The notes: a model not told the origin generated them from the sequence alone. A stretch of 42,089 bases of DNA from Methyloradius sp035460505 (GCA_035460505.1 DATHWP010000005.1:1-42089), one strand, 5' to 3'; numbered from the stretch's first letter, positions 25,279 through 34,838 are shown. Translations and numbers: made by a program.

Positions 25279-25329
25279 GCTACTTAAGATCGTAAATTTT
25301 TGTTAATTCGTATCGGCTAACTGCGGTAA

Positions 25330-25848
25330 TTATTTCTTACCCAATGACTTTAAAACCTTATCAGTAATATCCACCTGTTTACTTGCAAAAGCGACACCAC
25401 CATAAACCACCAAGTCATAATGCTCAGCTTCTGCAACAGAGGTGACCGCTTTGTTAATACGGTCCTGGAGCGCAGCCAACTCTTCATTCTTACGTAAATT
25501 CACATCTTCACGCAATTCACGCTGCTTGCGTTGAAACTCAATTTTCATATTGGCTGAATCACGCTCTCTATTGCGCCTATCAGTATCTGAAAGTGTTAAT
25601 GCATCTTTATCCAAAGATGCGTCTAAATCTTTAATCTGTTTTTGTAATTTATCAAGGTCCTGGCTGCGCGGACCAAACTCTTTCTCCAGCTTCTTGCCAC
25701 TTTCCGCAGTTTGAGGAGCTTCTTGCAATATTTTATCTACTTGGACGTAACCAACCTTGATGTCGCCAGCTGCAGCCATTACATTCGCGGCATGCAGTGA
25801 AGCTGCGTATAAGGATAATACCAATAGGTGTTTGAATAATTGATTCAA
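25330..25848 (-). CDS. skp: Periplasmic chaperone Skp/OmpH
   Basis: Periplasmic holdase for unfolded outer-membrane proteins. A signal peptide (LLVLSLYAASLHAANVMA, cleavage near residue 26) is followed by IKVGYVQVDKILQEAPQ and a long charged coiled coil (about 50-135) that forms the tentacles, ending in a beta segment with LVVYGGVAFASKQVDITDKVL. 172 residues is typical. The start is TTG at 25846-25848 with a strong AGGAG site 6 bp upstream; no ATG before the signal peptide exists. It lies 32 bp after bamA, its usual partner. Confidence 0.93.
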   Translation of the reverse strand: MNQLFKHLLVLSLYAASLHAANVMAAAGDIKVGYVQVDKILQEAPQTAESGKKLEKEFGPRSQDLDKLQKQIKDLDASLDKDALTLSDTDRRNRERDSANMKIEFQRKQRELREDVNLRKNEELAALQDRINKAVTSVAEAEHYDLVVYGGVAFASKQVDITDKVLKSLGKK

Positions 25849-25880
25849 TTAATTCTCCTGATATTTCAAATAATAATTTT

Positions 25881-28205
25881 TTAGAACTGCGAACCCAACT
25901 GGAACTGCAGCAATTGTGTTCTGTCATCAACCAAGCCGTTAGCCGACTTCTTCGGGTTAAGGGCTTTAGCCAGCACTAGCTTGATTGGGCCGAATGGAGA
26001 GTACCAACTAACACCGAGACCAGTTGAGAACCTAAGCTCACTGAGCTCAATAGGTTGATCAGCTGCATATACACTACCAGCATCAAAGAATGTACTTAAC
26101 CGCAACTGTTTAGCATCTTTCATTCCTGGAATTGGGAAGTAGATTTCAGCATTACCCAGCAAGCGTTTAGTACCGCCAGTGGCAAACGTTGTACCTGTGG
26201 TCGTATTTGGCTGGCGAGGACCGATTGCGCTTGTTTCAAAGCCTCGCACGGAATTTACGCCACCAATATAGAAGTTCTTGAAGAATGGGTAATCTTTGCT
26301 ACCATAACTTTCACCATAGCCTGCCTCACCATTCAGCATTAAGGTAAAGTTTTTGCTAAGCGCCTTGTACCATGAATGCTTATATTCAGCTTTGTAATAT
26401 TCCAAATCAAATCCAGGCAAGCCAATTTCTACGTTCGCACGTTGCAACACACCATCGTTAGGAAAAAGAACATTGTCACGAGTATCGTGCGCCCAACCTA
26501 AATTAAGTGCCAAGCTCGTATTTTCGCAATTCAACTGACCACTACAATAGAGCAAATACTGTCCCGGACTTGTTGCATCCAATTTCACTTGTGTGTAATC
26601 AAAAGTCAGCCCTGCGCTCAATGAATCTCGTTCATTGATAGGCATACCGAATTTCACGCCCGTACCGTATGAAGATGTCTTGTAGGTACCTGTGCCCAAA
26701 TATGAAGTGTCGACATCACGACGATACACATCAAAGCCACGACTGATACCATCTGGAGTGAAGTAAGGATCTGTGTAAGACAAGGAGTAGACTGTATTCA
26801 CACGACCAGTATTGATCTGCGCAGATACTCGATTACCCGTACCCAAGAAGTTATTTTGATTAACGGTTACACCCAATACGATACCTTCAGCACTAGACAG
26901 ACCAGCACCAAACATAATGCTACCCGTAGATTTTTCCGTTACATTCAAATTCAAGTCTACTTGGTCCGCCGTACCTGGTACCGCAGGCGTTTCTACGTTA
27001 ACGTCCGAGAAGAATTGCAAACGCTCAAGACGCTGTTTAGAGCGATTGATTTTGTCAGCGCCATACCATGCTGATTCGAGTTGGCGCATTTCACGACGTA
27101 ATACTTCATCACGTGTGCGTGTATTGCCAGTGATATTGATGCGTCGGACATATACACGGCGACCTGGGTCAATGAAAAATGTAAAGCCCACGGTATGTTT
27201 GTCTTTATCTACTTCAGGTACGGCATTAACATTAGAAAATGCATAGCCATCGTTACCTAGTCTGTCGCCAATTGCTTTGCTTGATTCAGTCACTTTCTGG
27301 CGATTAAAGTATTCGCCAGGTTGAACACTAATCAATTTACGCGCCTCTTCTTCTGGCAACAGCATTTCACCAGCTACCTTGACATCAGTCACTGTATATT
27401 TCTCACCCTCTGTAATATTTACGGTGATGTAAATATCGCGCTTGTCTGGGGTAATTGAAACTTGAGTCGAATCCACATTGAACTCAAGATATCCTTGATT
27501 CATATAGAAAGACCTTAATGACTCAAGATCGGCTGTTAACTTTTGCTTGGAGTATTGATCATTTTTACTCCACCAAGTCATCCAGTCTGGAGTGGTTAAC
27601 TTGAATTTATCAAGCAATTCTTTAGAATCAAACGCCTGATTACCAACGATATTAATACTGCGAATCTTGGAAACCGCACCCTCTTCAATTTGAAAAGCGA
27701 TGGCAACACGATTACGTTCTAGTGGGCTCACTACTGTTTTTACAGTAGCCGCATATTTGCCTTGTGAAAGATATTGGCGCTTTATTTCTTGCTCAGCCCT
27801 ATCCAGCATGGATTTATCGAAAATTAAACCTTCAGATAAACCAATCTGCTTCATGCCCTCTTTCATTTTATCGCTTGGGAAAGATTTATTACCGCTAAAG
27901 GTAATTTGAGCGATAGCAGCGCGTTCTTGTACCAAGACAACAAGCACATCGTTCTCAACTTCAATACGAACATCTTTAAAAAACCCAGACCCATACAAGG
28001 CTTTAATAGCTTGGGTGGCTTTCTCATCATCCATGGTATCGCCAACTTTTACTGGCAGGTAGTTAAACACGGCGCCAGCTTCAGTACGTTGAATGCCTTC
28101 CACGCGGATATCCTTGACCACGAAAGGCTCTATCGCCATGGCTGACAGTGCATACATGCCAAAAAAGAATAGTGGTATGTATCTAAGCATATGACTCAAC
28201 TTCAT
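25881..28205 (-). CDS. bamA: Outer membrane protein assembly factor BamA
   Basis: Central outer-membrane insertase. A signal peptide ends at about residue 24 (SAMA). Five POTRA domains follow (about 25-420; the first begins FVVKDIRVEGIQRTEAGAVF), then the 16-strand barrel with the lid motif VRGFETSAIGPR (VRGF) and a C-terminal LLQFQLGSQF ending in Phe, as needed for self-recognition. A cysteine pair sits in an extracellular loop (LLYCSGQLNCENTS), which may form a disulphide and is not general in the family. 774 residues is normal. It is 5 bp after rseP. Confidence 0.97.
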   Translation of the reverse strand: MKLSHMLRYIPLFFFGMYALSAMAIEPFVVKDIRVEGIQRTEAGAVFNYLPVKVGDTMDDEKATQAIKALYGSGFFKDVRIEVENDVLVVLVQERAAIAQITFSGNKSFPSDKMKEGMKQIGLSEGLIFDKSMLDRAEQEIKRQYLSQGKYAATVKTVVSPLERNRVAIAFQIEEGAVSKIRSINIVGNQAFDSKELLDKFKLTTPDWMTWWSKNDQYSKQKLTADLESLRSFYMNQGYLEFNVDSTQVSITPDKRDIYITVNITEGEKYTVTDVKVAGEMLLPEEEARKLISVQPGEYFNRQKVTESSKAIGDRLGNDGYAFSNVNAVPEVDKDKHTVGFTFFIDPGRRVYVRRINITGNTRTRDEVLRREMRQLESAWYGADKINRSKQRLERLQFFSDVNVETPAVPGTADQVDLNLNVTEKSTGSIMFGAGLSSAEGIVLGVTVNQNNFLGTGNRVSAQINTGRVNTVYSLSYTDPYFTPDGISRGFDVYRRDVDTSYLGTGTYKTSSYGTGVKFGMPINERDSLSAGLTFDYTQVKLDATSPGQYLLYCSGQLNCENTSLALNLGWAHDTRDNVLFPNDGVLQRANVEIGLPGFDLEYYKAEYKHSWYKALSKNFTLMLNGEAGYGESYGSKDYPFFKNFYIGGVNSVRGFETSAIGPRQPNTTTGTTFATGGTKRLLGNAEIYFPIPGMKDAKQLRLSTFFDAGSVYAADQPIELSELRFSTGLGVSWYSPFGPIKLVLAKALNPKKSANGLVDDRTQLLQFQLGSQF

Positions 28206-28210
28206 TAAAA

Positions 28211-29572
28211 TCAGCCTGTTATCAATCGATTGATATCGTTATAAAAAGCGCATGCCATGAGCAATCCTAGCAGTGCAAACCCAACTCGCTGCCCCATTTC
28301 CATTGTCTTATCGGAAACTGGGCTTCCCTTAAAAATCTCTATCATATAATACAACAAATGCCCCCCATCCAACACAGGTACAGGCAGTAGATTTAATACG
28401 CCGAGGCTGATGCTAACCAAGGCGAGAAACCCAATAAAAGCTTTCAGACCCATATGTGCACTTTGGCCAGCATAACTAGCAATGGTGACTGGGCCGCTTA
28501 ATCCTTTCCATGAGACATCCCCAGTCAGCATGCTGCCGAGCATTTTCAGGCTGAATATGGAGGTCTCCCAGGTTTTGTCAGCCGCTTTCGATAATGCAGT
28601 CAGTGGGGAATATTTCACATCGACCAAAAATTGATCAATGATTGCAGGATCAACCTGATAGGCAGCCCCAACACGGCCAATCTGCTTGCCACCATCACTA
28701 ATTGCATCTGGTGTGACGAAAAGGTTGATGGTTTTATTGTCGCGTACAAGCTTCACATCTAGGCGCTGACCTGGAAGTTGGCGTATGACATTCACAAAAT
28801 CTTCCCAATGACCAATGGCTTGGTCATTGACTGATAGCACGAGATCTCCGGTTTTCATACCCGCTTTTTCGGCAGCACTACCAACCATGATATCGCCAAT
28901 TTTAGGCTGCAAATCAGGCTGATAAGTCGTTAAACCAAGCTTGGTCAAGTCAAAATCGCTATCTGTAATGCTATCTAGTGATAGCTCGTGAATATAGGAC
29001 TGACCATTGATTGAAGCTTCAATCTCGACACGATTACTCTTCAGTTTTTGCTGAACCAATACCCAGCGCACATCTTGCCAACTTGCAACAGGGGTATCAT
29101 TCACGCTGGTAATCAATTCGCCAGACTTGATACTCGCCTGTGCTGCCGGGCTATCTTGAGGAATATCGCCAATAATGGGTTTAATGCCAGTGACGCCTGA
29201 CATAAAAATAACCCAATAAAGCAGAACAGCCAGTATTAGATTTGCCGCTGGGCCTGCTGATACGATGGCGATGCGCTTCCATACTGGTTGACGATTGAAT
29301 GCACGTGATACCTCATGCTCTTCAACTGGCGCTTCGCGCTCATCCAGCATCTTGACGTAACCACCAAGTGGTAAAGCGGCCAAGACATATTCTGTTTGAT
29401 CGTTCCCAAGTTTTTTAGCAAATAATGGTTTGCCAAAACCGATTGAAAACTTCAATACCTTCACGCCACACCATCTAGCCACCTGATAATGGCCATATTC
29501 ATGCACCGTGATTAATATGCCTAAGGTTACTAAAAAGGAAACAAGGGTTAGCATGAGTAGGTAAGCATCCAT
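28211..29572 (-). CDS. rseP: Site-2 intramembrane zinc protease RseP
   Basis: Inner-membrane metalloprotease that releases extracytoplasmic sigma factors by cutting anti-sigma proteins. The zinc motif HEYGH is at 24-28 in the first helix; two PDZ domains lie at about 120-290 (DSPAAQASIKSGELI, SAAEKAGMKTGDLVLSVND); the third zinc ligand is in the C-terminal LPVPVLDGGH helix. 453 residues is standard. It overlaps dxr by 25 bp from the ATG used here; an internal ATG six codons later would reduce this to 7 bp. Placed before bamA and skp, as is usual, linking envelope stress sensing with outer-membrane assembly. Confidence 0.96.
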   Translation of the reverse strand: MDAYLLMLTLVSFLVTLGILITVHEYGHYQVARWCGVKVLKFSIGFGKPLFAKKLGNDQTEYVLAALPLGGYVKMLDEREAPVEEHEVSRAFNRQPVWKRIAIVSAGPAANLILAVLLYWVIFMSGVTGIKPIIGDIPQDSPAAQASIKSGELITSVNDTPVASWQDVRWVLVQQKLKSNRVEIEASINGQSYIHELSLDSITDSDFDLTKLGLTTYQPDLQPKIGDIMVGSAAEKAGMKTGDLVLSVNDQAIGHWEDFVNVIRQLPGQRLDVKLVRDNKTINLFVTPDAISDGGKQIGRVGAAYQVDPAIIDQFLVDVKYSPLTALSKAADKTWETSIFSLKMLGSMLTGDVSWKGLSGPVTIASYAGQSAHMGLKAFIGFLALVSISLGVLNLLPVPVLDGGHLLYYMIEIFKGSPVSDKTMEMGQRVGFALLGLLMACAFYNDINRLITG

Positions 29573-30744
29573 TCTTTAGCCGCTTCCCGCGCAAGCTTGT
29601 CGGCCTCTATTACTGTATTCAGGCTAGATGCCAGAGAAATGGTCGCATCACTCATCACAGACTCAATGATTCGTGGGATTTCCATAAAACCAATTTTGCC
29701 ATTGAGAAACGCATCGACAGCGATTTCATTTGCTGCGTTAAGTATCGCAGGAGCTGTGCCCCCCAATATGAGCGCATCAAAAGCAAGTCGCAAACAGGGG
29801 AAGCGCACGGTATCTGGCTCTTCAAAATCCAGCCTACCGATTTTGAATAAATCGAGCGAACTCACGCCACTTTCAATTCGCTCAGGGTAGCCAAGCGCAT
29901 AGGCAATCGGCGTACGCATGTCAGGGTTTCCCAATTGTGCCAATACAGAACCATCTACATATTCCACCATTGAGTGGATGACGCTTTGCGGATGTACAAC
30001 GACTTCAATTTGCTCAGGCGCAGCATTGAATAGCCAATGGGCTTCAATTACTTCTAAACCCTTATTCATCAATGTAGCTGAATCTACCGTGATTTTAGGC
30101 CCCATGACCCAGTTGGGATGATTCAATGCTTGCTTGACGGTTACTGTGCTCAGTTCATCATCAGTGGCCTTCCTGAAAGGGCCGCCAGAGGCAGTAATCA
30201 GTATTTTCTTAACGCCACCGCTCTTGAGTGTTGCAAATTTCTGCTGCGGCATCACCTGAAAAATTGCATTATGCTCGCTATCAATCGGCAGCAAAGTCGC
30301 ACCGCCCTTTTCCACTGCCTGCATGAACAAGCTACCAGACATCACTAGTGTCTCTTTATTCGCCAGCAAAATACGCTTGCCTGATTCAGCGGCGGCAATG
30401 GCTGGTTTCAGGCCTGCCGCACCGACAATAGCCGCCATCACAGCATCTACATCTGGGTGTGCTGATACGAATTCCAGGGCATCCAAACCAAACAATACGT
30501 GTGTGGTTAACCCTGCATTCTGCAGTTTAATCTTTAATGTATCTGCCGCATGCTCATCCAGCATTACGGCATAGACTGGCTCAAACTTCTGACACTGTTC
30601 AAACAAGACATCCACATTGGTATTGGCAGTCAGCGCATAAGCCCTGAAGCGATCCGGATGACGTGCAATAACATCAAGAGTGTGCAAACCAATGGTGCCA
30701 GTTGCCCCTAAGATGGTGACGTTCTGCATACTGGGCATACTCAT
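29548..30744 (-). CDS. dxr: 1-deoxy-D-xylulose 5-phosphate reductoisomerase
   Basis: Second step of the MEP isoprenoid pathway, NADPH-dependent. NADPH motif GATGTIG at 13-19, ANKETLVMSG, the substrate and metal region LPIDSEHNAIFQ, ITASGGPFR, HPNWVMGPKITVDSATLMNKGLE and the C-terminal NAANEIAVDAFL are all present. I chose the ATG at 30742-30744 because it overlaps the cdsA stop as ATGA and has GGATG 8 bp upstream; ATGs at 30759, 30738 and 30729 are alternatives. About 398 residues is normal. It supplies isoprenoid units to UppS upstream. Confidence 0.96.
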   Translation of the reverse strand: MSMPSMQNVTILGATGTIGLHTLDVIARHPDRFRAYALTANTNVDVLFEQCQKFEPVYAVMLDEHAADTLKIKLQNAGLTTHVLFGLDALEFVSAHPDVDAVMAAIVGAAGLKPAIAAAESGKRILLANKETLVMSGSLFMQAVEKGGATLLPIDSEHNAIFQVMPQQKFATLKSGGVKKILITASGGPFRKATDDELSTVTVKQALNHPNWVMGPKITVDSATLMNKGLEVIEAHWLFNAAPEQIEVVVHPQSVIHSMVEYVDGSVLAQLGNPDMRTPIAYALGYPERIESGVSSLDLFKIGRLDFEEPDTVRFPCLRLAFDALILGGTAPAILNAANEIAVDAFLNGKIGFMEIPRIIESVMSDATISLASSLNTVIEADKLAREAAKEWMLTYSC

Positions 30745-31568
30745 CGCACTTGCATCCATAATTCGTAGTAATCGCTAAGATAAATAAAGACTGCGGCCAG
30801 TGGCAGGCTGGCTGTCAGGCCATCAATTCTATCCAGAATGCCCCCATGGCCTGGCAATATACGTCCGCTATCTTTAATTCCTGCATGGCGTTTCATCAGC
30901 GACTCATACAAATCACCAATCACACTTAATGCGGTAAGAATCAGTAACCCAGGGATCAATATCATGTCCAGATGATAGCTTTGGCAGAGAATCAACCCGT
31001 AAAGACTGACTGCCAAAAATGCGCCTGCTACGCCTTCCCAAGTTTTACCTGGACTGATTGAGGCTGCGAGCTTGCGTCTACCGAAGCGTTTTCCCGCAAA
31101 ATAGGCCGCACTATCGGCAATCCATACGGTAGCCATTACGCCCAGCAATACCCAAGGGCTCTTCAGCGGGATGATCACTAGGCTAAGCCAAGTAGCCATT
31201 AGAATCAGCCAACCAATAAGGATATTAATCAAGAAACTGCCGATAGGCCGATGAACGCCAAGCCATAATGGCACCAATAATGCCCAAAAGACTGCGGCAA
31301 TGAGGATAGTGAATAAAACAACCTGCCTTTGCAGTAGCGCAACTTCAAGGTTGATTGGCATGATGATCGCAATGCCGATGACCACCGTAGCGGCCACAAA
31401 GGTCTGGCGCGCTACACGTTTGAGCTTTATCAGGCCACCCCATTCCCATGCCCCTATCGCAATCACCACCAGCATAAGTAGCGTCCAGAATAACGGTGGC
31501 AATAAAAACAGCGCAGCTAAAAATAATGGGACAAGAACGATTGAAGTGATGATGCGCGTTTTAAGCAT
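30741..31568 (-). CDS. cdsA: Phosphatidate cytidylyltransferase
   Basis: Polytopic inner-membrane enzyme making CDP-diacylglycerol for phospholipids. Around seven or eight hydrophobic segments are visible across 275 residues, with the C-terminal signature SVIGDLYESLMKRHAGIKDSG followed by RILPGHGGILDRIDGL, which holds the metal-binding aspartates. It is 1 bp after uppS and overlaps dxr, the standard uppS-cdsA-dxr order. Confidence 0.96.
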   Translation of the reverse strand: MLKTRIITSIVLVPLFLAALFLLPPLFWTLLMLVVIAIGAWEWGGLIKLKRVARQTFVAATVVIGIAIIMPINLEVALLQRQVVLFTILIAAVFWALLVPLWLGVHRPIGSFLINILIGWLILMATWLSLVIIPLKSPWVLLGVMATVWIADSAAYFAGKRFGRRKLAASISPGKTWEGVAGAFLAVSLYGLILCQSYHLDMILIPGLLILTALSVIGDLYESLMKRHAGIKDSGRILPGHGGILDRIDGLTASLPLAAVFIYLSDYYELWMQVR

Positions 31569-31569
31569 G

Positions 31570-32355
31570 CTAATTGGCTTTCAGACGATCTGTTGTTTGC
31601 GAGGCTTCGCCATACAACTGATCCCCAGTACGACCAAATCGACGTTCGCGTTGCTGGTATGACTCGATGGCCAGCTTAAAAGCGGCCTCATCAAAGTCTG
31701 GCCATAGCGTATCGGTGAAATACAACTCACTATAAGCCATTTGCCAAAGCAGGAAATTGCTCACACGCTGCTCACCACCTGTGCGAATAAACAAATCTGG
31801 CTCAGGCGCATAGCTCATTGATAGATGAGGCGTTAAGTCATCCTCAGTAAAACTATTCGCCAATTTTGGGTGCTGCTGTTGCAACTTGTGCATTGCCTGC
31901 ATGATGTCCCAACGGCCGCCGTAATTAGCGGCAATCGTCAGTGTTAAGCCAGTATTGTGTTGTGTGAGTTGCTCGGCGGTATCAATTTGCGCAATCAAGG
32001 CAGCATCAAATTTTGAACGATCGCCGATCATGATGAGGCGAATATTGTTTTCATGAAGTTTCTTTACCTCACTATTCAAGGCCTCCATAAAAAGCCCCAT
32101 GAGGAATGAAACTTCTTCGGCAGGTCTGCGCCAGTTTTCACTGCTGAAAGCGAACAAGGTAAGGTAATTAACGCCTATCGTCGCACATTGCTTAACAAGC
32201 TCACGTACCGTATCAACGCCGCGTTTATGCCCTGCGATTCTTGGCAGAAAGCGCTTTTTAGCCCAACGCCCATTGCCATCCATAATCACTGCAACATGGT
32301 TAGGAATCTCGCCAGTAATAGGGATAACGCGTGTGGAGCTGCTGAAAAAAGCCAC
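31570..32355 (-). CDS. uppS: Undecaprenyl diphosphate synthase
   Basis: cis-Prenyltransferase that makes the C55 lipid carrier for peptidoglycan and O-antigen. It shows VAVIMDGNGRWAKKR (Asp26), GHKRGVDTVRE, FSSENWRRP and the C-terminal DLFIRTGGEQRVSNFLLWQ block. 261 residues is normal. The start is GTG at 32353-32355 with a weak ribosome site; no nearby ATG is in frame before the conserved MDGNG. The gap to frr is 44 bp. Confidence 0.96.
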   Translation of the reverse strand: MAFFSSSTRVIPITGEIPNHVAVIMDGNGRWAKKRFLPRIAGHKRGVDTVRELVKQCATIGVNYLTLFAFSSENWRRPAEEVSFLMGLFMEALNSEVKKLHENNIRLIMIGDRSKFDAALIAQIDTAEQLTQHNTGLTLTIAANYGGRWDIMQAMHKLQQQHPKLANSFTEDDLTPHLSMSYAPEPDLFIRTGGEQRVSNFLLWQMAYSELYFTDTLWPDFDEAAFKLAIESYQQRERRFGRTGDQLYGEASQTTDRLKAN

Positions 32356-32399
32356 TTAATATACCGAGCTAATGTTTAAGAAAGTCGAATAATTCAAAG

Positions 32400-32957
32400 T
32401 TAAACAGCCAGTAGTTCAGTTTCTTTGGTTTGCAACAACTTATCCACTTCAGCTACGTATTTGTCTGTGAGCTTTTGCACTTCATCCTGCATGCGGCGCT
32501 CTTCATCTTCACTGATTTCTTTGTCTTTGATCAGTTTTTTCAACGCATCATTCGCATCTCTACGTGCGTTACGGAGAGAGACTTTGGCATTTTCCCCTTC
32601 GGTACGCACTACCTTGATCAAGTCACGACGACGTTCTTCGGTGAGCATAGGCATCGGTACGCGGATCAAGTCGCCGTTGGTGGCAGGATTAAGGCCAAGA
32701 TCGCTATCACGGATGGCTTTTTCAACCTTGCCTATCATGGGTTTTTCGTAAGGTTGCACATTGATCGTGCGGGCATCGCCCAAGGTGACATTGGCGACCT
32801 GATTCACTGCAACCAGTGAGCCATAATATTCAACCATCACATGGTCTAGCAGGCCAGTGTGGGCGCGACCAGTCCTTACTTTTGCCAGATCATTTTTCAA
32901 TGATTCCAGTGATTTCTGCATTTTCTGGTCTGCATTTTTCTTAACATCTTCTAGCAT
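32400..32957 (-). CDS. frr: Ribosome recycling factor
   Basis: Splits post-termination ribosomes together with EF-G. The 185-residue protein shows KNADQKMQKSLESLKNDLAK, VRTGRAHTGLLDHV, YEKPMIGKVEKAIRDSDLGL, then NPATNGDLIRVPMP and LTEERRRDLIKVVR, all family signatures, and two long helices form the stem. An AAGGAG ribosome site precedes the ATG. It is 39 bp after pyrH, the standard pyrH-frr pair. Confidence 0.97.
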   Translation of the reverse strand: MLEDVKKNADQKMQKSLESLKNDLAKVRTGRAHTGLLDHVMVEYYGSLVAVNQVANVTLGDARTINVQPYEKPMIGKVEKAIRDSDLGLNPATNGDLIRVPMPMLTEERRRDLIKVVRTEGENAKVSLRNARRDANDALKKLIKDKEISEDEERRMQDEVQKLTDKYVAEVDKLLQTKETELLAV

Positions 32958-32996
32958 AAAATCTCCTTACTGAATCACTAAAGGCTAAGCCAATAC

Positions 32997-33713
32997 TCAA
33001 GGTAATACTTTAGTACCTTCGTCTTCACCCATTACCACGCGCTTGAGCGCACCTTGCTTAAAGATGCTGAACACTGAGATAGGCAGGCTCTGGTCGCGAC
33101 ACAAAGTCAGCGCGGTAGCATCCATGACCTTCAGGTTTTTAATAATAGCCTCGTCAAAACTCAGGCTTTTATAACGCATGGCATCAGGATTGGTTTTAGG
33201 GTCGTCGGTATAGACGCCATCCACCTTGGTGGCTTTGAGCACGATCTCCGCATTCATTTCCATGCCACGCAAAGCAGCAGCGGTATCCGTGGTAAAAAAT
33301 GGATTTCCAGTACCTGCGCCAAAAATCACAACACGGCCTTCTTCCAGGTAACGGATTGCCTTGCCACGAATATAAGGCTCAGCGACTTGTTCGATATTGA
33401 GGGCAGATTGCACACGACTCACCAAACCTATGTGGCGCATTGCATCCTGCAAGGCCAGAGCGTTCATCACGGTAGCCAGCATGCCCATATAATCTGCGGT
33501 TGCGCGGTCCATGCCTTCCGCGGCTGGCGCTACGCCGCGAAAGATATTACCGCCGCCAATGACTACGGCCACTTGCACGCCAAGATCTACTACTTCTTTT
33601 ATTTCAGTGACGATGCGGGTAATGGTGGCTCGATTAATGCCATAGCTATCTTCACCCATCAGGGCTTCACCAGACAGTTTGAGTAAGATACGTTTATAAG
33701 CTGGGATGGACAT
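32997..33713 (-). CDS. pyrH: UMP kinase
   Basis: Hexameric bacterial kinase for UMP to UDP, unrelated to eukaryotic UMP kinases. It shows YKRILLKLSGEALMGED (phosphate site), VIGGGNIFRG, MDRATADYMGMLATVMNALAL and GTGNPFFTTDTAAALR. 238 residues is standard. It lies between tsf and frr, with two hairpins in the 142-bp gap to tsf, so it may have its own transcription control. Confidence 0.97.
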   Translation of the reverse strand: MSIPAYKRILLKLSGEALMGEDSYGINRATITRIVTEIKEVVDLGVQVAVVIGGGNIFRGVAPAAEGMDRATADYMGMLATVMNALALQDAMRHIGLVSRVQSALNIEQVAEPYIRGKAIRYLEEGRVVIFGAGTGNPFFTTDTAAALRGMEMNAEIVLKATKVDGVYTDDPKTNPDAMRYKSLSFDEAIIKNLKVMDATALTLCRDQSLPISVFSIFKQGALKRVVMGEDEGTKVLP

Positions 33714-33748
33714 GTGACTCCTGCAATTGCGTTCTAAAGGTCATGTGA

Positions 33749-33785
33749 AAAACGATGATGCTATTTTACCAACCATCATCGTTTT
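33749..33785 (-). terminator. Hairpin terminator after tsf
   Basis: Perfect 12-bp stem AAAACGATGATG / CATCATCGTTTT with a 13-nt loop, followed by T residues on the minus strand, so the pair could stop rpsB-tsf transcription before pyrH. The stem is AT-rich at its base and the T tract short, so the strength is uncertain. Confidence 0.65.
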
Positions 33786-33809
33786 ACGTTTGCATTACAT
33801 CACTTACCA

Positions 33810-33840
33810 AACCATATGCTGCTACAAAGTGCATATGGTT
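33810..33840 (-). other. Second inverted repeat after tsf
   Basis: Perfect 10-bp inverted repeat AACCATATGC-N11-GCATATGGTT starting 15 bp beyond the tsf stop and upstream of the terminator hairpin. There is no T tract. It may be an RNA stability or processing hairpin, or a binding site. Confidence 0.5.
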
Positions 33841-33855
33841 GATTCTGATAAGAAT

Positions 33856-34731
33856 TTAGACTTTAGCAGCAGCAGCCACTTCAGCAGCAAAGTCGGTCAC
33901 TACTTTTTCAATGCCTTCACCTACAACATACATGGTGAAAGAAGCGACTGAAGCGCCTTTAGATTTTAGTAACTGCTCTATGGTTTGCTTGTCATCTTTA
34001 ACGAAAGGCTGGCTTAATAAAGTCACTTCTTTCAGGAATTTTTGCACGGTACCATCAGCAATTTTATCAAGCATGCTGTCAGGCTTGCCAGCTTCTTTAG
34101 CTTTTTCAATCGCAACACGACGTTCAGCTTCAATCAACGCTGCATCCACACCGCTTGCATCCAATGACTTTGGCTTGGCTGCTGCAATATGCATCGCGAT
34201 ATCCTTACCCAATGCATCATCGCCACCAACTACATCAACCAGCACACCAATCTTGCTTCCATGTACGTAGCTGGCAAGTTTACCTTGTGCAGCGATACTG
34301 ACAAAGCGACGCGGGGTGATGTTTTCACCAATTTTACCAACCAATTGGGTACGTACATCTTCAGCAGTTGTGCCACGCATAGGTAATGCAGCAACGGCAG
34401 CGATATCGGCTGGATTGTTCTTGGCAACGGCTTCAGCCAATTCATTAACATATTTCAAGAAATCGTCATTCTTGGCGCAGAAATCGGTTTCTGAGTTAAC
34501 TTCAATAATCGCACCGCTTTTGCCATCAGCATTGATGCTGATACCAACTGTGCCTTCAGCAGCCACGCGGCCAGCAGCCTTACTTGCCTTGTTACCGAAA
34601 CGTACGCGTAGGATTTCTTCTGCACGTGCCATGTCAGCCTCAGCTTCAGATAATGCTTTTTTACAGTCCATCATTGGCGCATCAGTACGCTCGCGTAATT
34701 CTTTTACCATTGCTGCTGTGATTTCAGCCAT
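33856..34731 (-). CDS. tsf: Elongation factor Ts
   Basis: Nucleotide exchange factor for EF-Tu. The N-terminal UBA-like domain shows MAEITAAMVKELRERTDAPM followed by MDCKKALSEA, then EINSETDF-type IEVNSETDFCAKND in the core domain and HIAAAKPKSL; a coiled-coil insert lies in the second half. 291 residues is normal. It is downstream of rpsB with an intergenic terminator hairpin that would lower its expression relative to S2, and upstream of pyrH. Confidence 0.97.
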   Translation of the reverse strand: MAEITAAMVKELRERTDAPMMDCKKALSEAEADMARAEEILRVRFGNKASKAAGRVAAEGTVGISINADGKSGAIIEVNSETDFCAKNDDFLKYVNELAEAVAKNNPADIAAVAALPMRGTTAEDVRTQLVGKIGENITPRRFVSIAAQGKLASYVHGSKIGVLVDVVGGDDALGKDIAMHIAAAKPKSLDASGVDAALIEAERRVAIEKAKEAGKPDSMLDKIADGTVQKFLKEVTLLSQPFVKDDKQTIEQLLKSKGASVASFTMYVVGEGIEKVVTDFAAEVAAAAKV

Positions 34732-34802
34732 TTATAACTCCTCAACTTGTTCTTCCAGCCTTTTCAAGGCTAAGAGATGGATTAAACTCAAATGATAGGT
34801 AC

Positions 34803-34827
34803 AAAAAAAGGGGCTCACGCCCCTTTT
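34803..34827 (-). terminator. Terminator-like hairpin between rpsB and tsf
   Basis: On the minus strand: AAAAGGGGC, loop GTGA, GCCCCTTTT then further T residues, a compact 9-bp stem with a seven-base T run. A partial terminator in the same place is known in other bacteria, where it tunes tsf below rpsB. Confidence 0.88.
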
Positions 34828-34838
34828 AAGCAGGGTGA

